Assembly (NCBI GenBank): GCA_937916405.1
Contig: CALFUF010000113.1
Span: 1 to 25,025, forward strand
DNA from: an uncultured Prevotella sp.
Lineage (GTDB): Bacteria > Bacteroidota > Bacteroidia > Bacteroidales > Bacteroidaceae
Direction: 5' to 3'
DNA: 25,025 bases
Part shown: positions 24,236 through 25,025 of the stretch, in pieces
Layout of the letters: each line of letters opens with the position of its first letter
Position numbering within the stretch: the stretch's first letter is position 1
Notes under the pieces: model-generated
Seen by the model: only the letters and a program-made list of their open reading frames with translations
Told to the model about the DNA's origin: nothing
The model's database searches: none
Program-made: the position numbers and the translations under genes

Positions 24236-24909
24236 TGTTTGATAGCCTCTGCTACTTGTTCCGCAATCTGCCGCATTCCTTTTTGTGAGGGATGTCCCCA
24301 TTGCTTGTCTATGTCATGTAACTGGATGTAGGAAACATGATAATGGTCGCAGATCGTCTTCATAGAAACAGTGACATCTTCTGACAGTATATCATTGATA
24401 ATCACAAAGATCTCCGTACCAGGATAGCGGTTCTGAAGATTTGCAAGCACATACGCCATGGCAGGACGGAAGTTGAAGAGGTCATGGCGACTCCAGTTAC
24501 TGTACTGGAAGTCTCCTATTGGTGATTTTGCCCAAGTATCGTTCGTACCACCAAACACCAGAATAATGTCGGGTGAACCTAAATACCAAAGGCGTGTACA
24601 ATACGAACGATCACTATAGTCCTCACGGTTATATCCCGTATGACAGATCGTTGCCCCAGAGAAAGAGTTATTCTGACAGAGCCGATAGCCATGTTCACGA
24701 ATCAATTGGTGCCACCATAATTGTTTAACATCCTGGACATCGTTATTTTCAGCCTTTTCCTGCGGATACCACACATAATTACTGTCTGGCAGCACATACC
24801 CTTTAAACGTACTATACGAATCACCCAAAATAGAAATACCGGGTTTTGACTGTGCTTGTACTACTACGGCAACCGTAATCGTCAAAAAGAAAAAAAATAA
24901 TCTTCTCAT
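24232..24909 (-). CDS. Secreted SGNH/GDSL-family hydrolase
   Basis: This 225-residue protein has a hydrophobic signal peptide with a likely cut after VVVQAQ (residue 20), so it is periplasmic or secreted. The SGNH blocks are visible: block I SILGDSYSTF with the nucleophile Ser in GDS, block II around NNSFSGATIC with the oxyanion Gly, block III VFGGTNDTW with the Asn, and block V near the C-terminus, IDKQWGHPSQKGM, which supplies the Asp/His pair. Members deacylate or deacetylate polysaccharides, peptidoglycan or lipids. The substrate here is unknown. It is transcribed downstream of a tRNA-Asp whose terminator ends just before it, so it either has an unseen promoter or depends on read-through. 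Confidence 0.9.
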   Translation of the reverse strand: MRRLFFFFLTITVAVVVQAQSKPGISILGDSYSTFKGYVLPDSNYVWYPQEKAENNDVQDVKQLWWHQLIREHGYRLCQNNSFSGATICHTGYNREDYSDRSYCTRLWYLGSPDIILVFGGTNDTWAKSPIGDFQYSNWSRHDLFNFRPAMAYVLANLQNRYPGTEIFVIINDILSEDVTVSMKTICDHYHVSYIQLHDIDKQWGHPSQKGMRQIAEQVAEAIKH

Positions 24910-24931
24910 AATGTCTTGTGGTTAGTGAAAC

Positions 24932-24962
24932 AAAAAACTCACTGAACTACTGATTCAATGAG
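24932..24962 (-). terminator. Terminator of the tRNA-Asp gene
   Basis: On the minus strand CTCATTGAA pairs with TTCAGTGAG (one G-U pair), followed by six T residues and TGTTT. It begins about 11 bases beyond the tRNA 3' end. Confidence 0.8.
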
Positions 24963-24973
24963 CTTTCCTTTTG

Positions 24974-25025
24974 CGGTGCGTACGAGACTCGAACTCGTGA
25001 CCTCCTGCGTGACAGGCAGGCATTC
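24974..25025 (-). tRNA. tRNA-Asp (GTC), 3' part only
   Basis: Read on the minus strand, the window edge starts within the D-arm/anticodon region. The anticodon loop CTGTCAC (anticodon GTC at 25011-25013) is flanked by the stem CCTGC/GCAGG. The variable loop follows, then the T-arm ACGAG-TTCGAGT-CTCGT, the acceptor 3' strand ACGCACC and discriminator G at 24974. CCA is not encoded. The 5' half lies outside the window. Confidence 0.9.

Overview
This window reads as ordinary chromosome from a member of the Bacteroidota, most likely Prevotellaceae (Prevotella/Segatella type). The support is: several upstream regions with the Bacteroidota promoter pattern TTTG-N19..20-TAnnTTTG; almost no Shine-Dalgarno sequences; a TonB-dependent receptor with a CarboxypepD_reg-like N-terminus; a DUF4270 lipoprotein; and the orders glmS-carA-carB and rpsF-rpsR-rplI. 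The genus is an inference from protein style, not from a search.

Layout. 1-840: the 3' end of a gene with a DnaJ-type zinc motif, a convergent secreted SH3-like protein, and a back-to-back divergent promoter pair. 839-4237: a FemAB/GNAT-like transferase and a TonB-dependent receptor in tandem. 4286-6981: an operon for methylmalonyl-CoA/propionyl-CoA interconversion (epimerase, carboxyltransferase, a 49-residue OadG-like stub too short for usual ORF calling, biotin carrier) closed by a strong terminator, with no membrane beta subunit. 6982-7259: a gene-free cluster of short palindromes. 7260-8455: panD and panC (pantothenate). 8601-11098: an N-terminal-half glycogen-synthase homologue, a DUF4270 lipoprotein and a 43-residue protein whose 3' end doubles as a terminator hairpin. 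11111-15707 (minus): UvrD/PcrA helicase, galE and a REC-histidine kinase. 15787-22558 (minus): carB, carA, glmS and a small lipoprotein. 22762-23932 (minus): ribosomal proteins L9, S18 and S6. 24059-25025: a two-helix membrane protein, an SGNH hydrolase and the 3' part of a tRNA-Asp gene.

Functionally this is mostly housekeeping: the propionate/succinate branch, CoA precursor synthesis, two glutamine amidotransferase enzymes (GlmS and CarA) next to each other, DNA repair and translation. I found no phage, CRISPR, secretion or defence cluster and no transposase. The unusual signals are small: the palindrome cluster, the truncated OadG-like protein with the missing sodium-pump beta subunit, an in-frame repeat-like insertion in CarB, a palindrome that covers the promoter of the histidine kinase gene, and the catalytically dubious half glycogen synthase.
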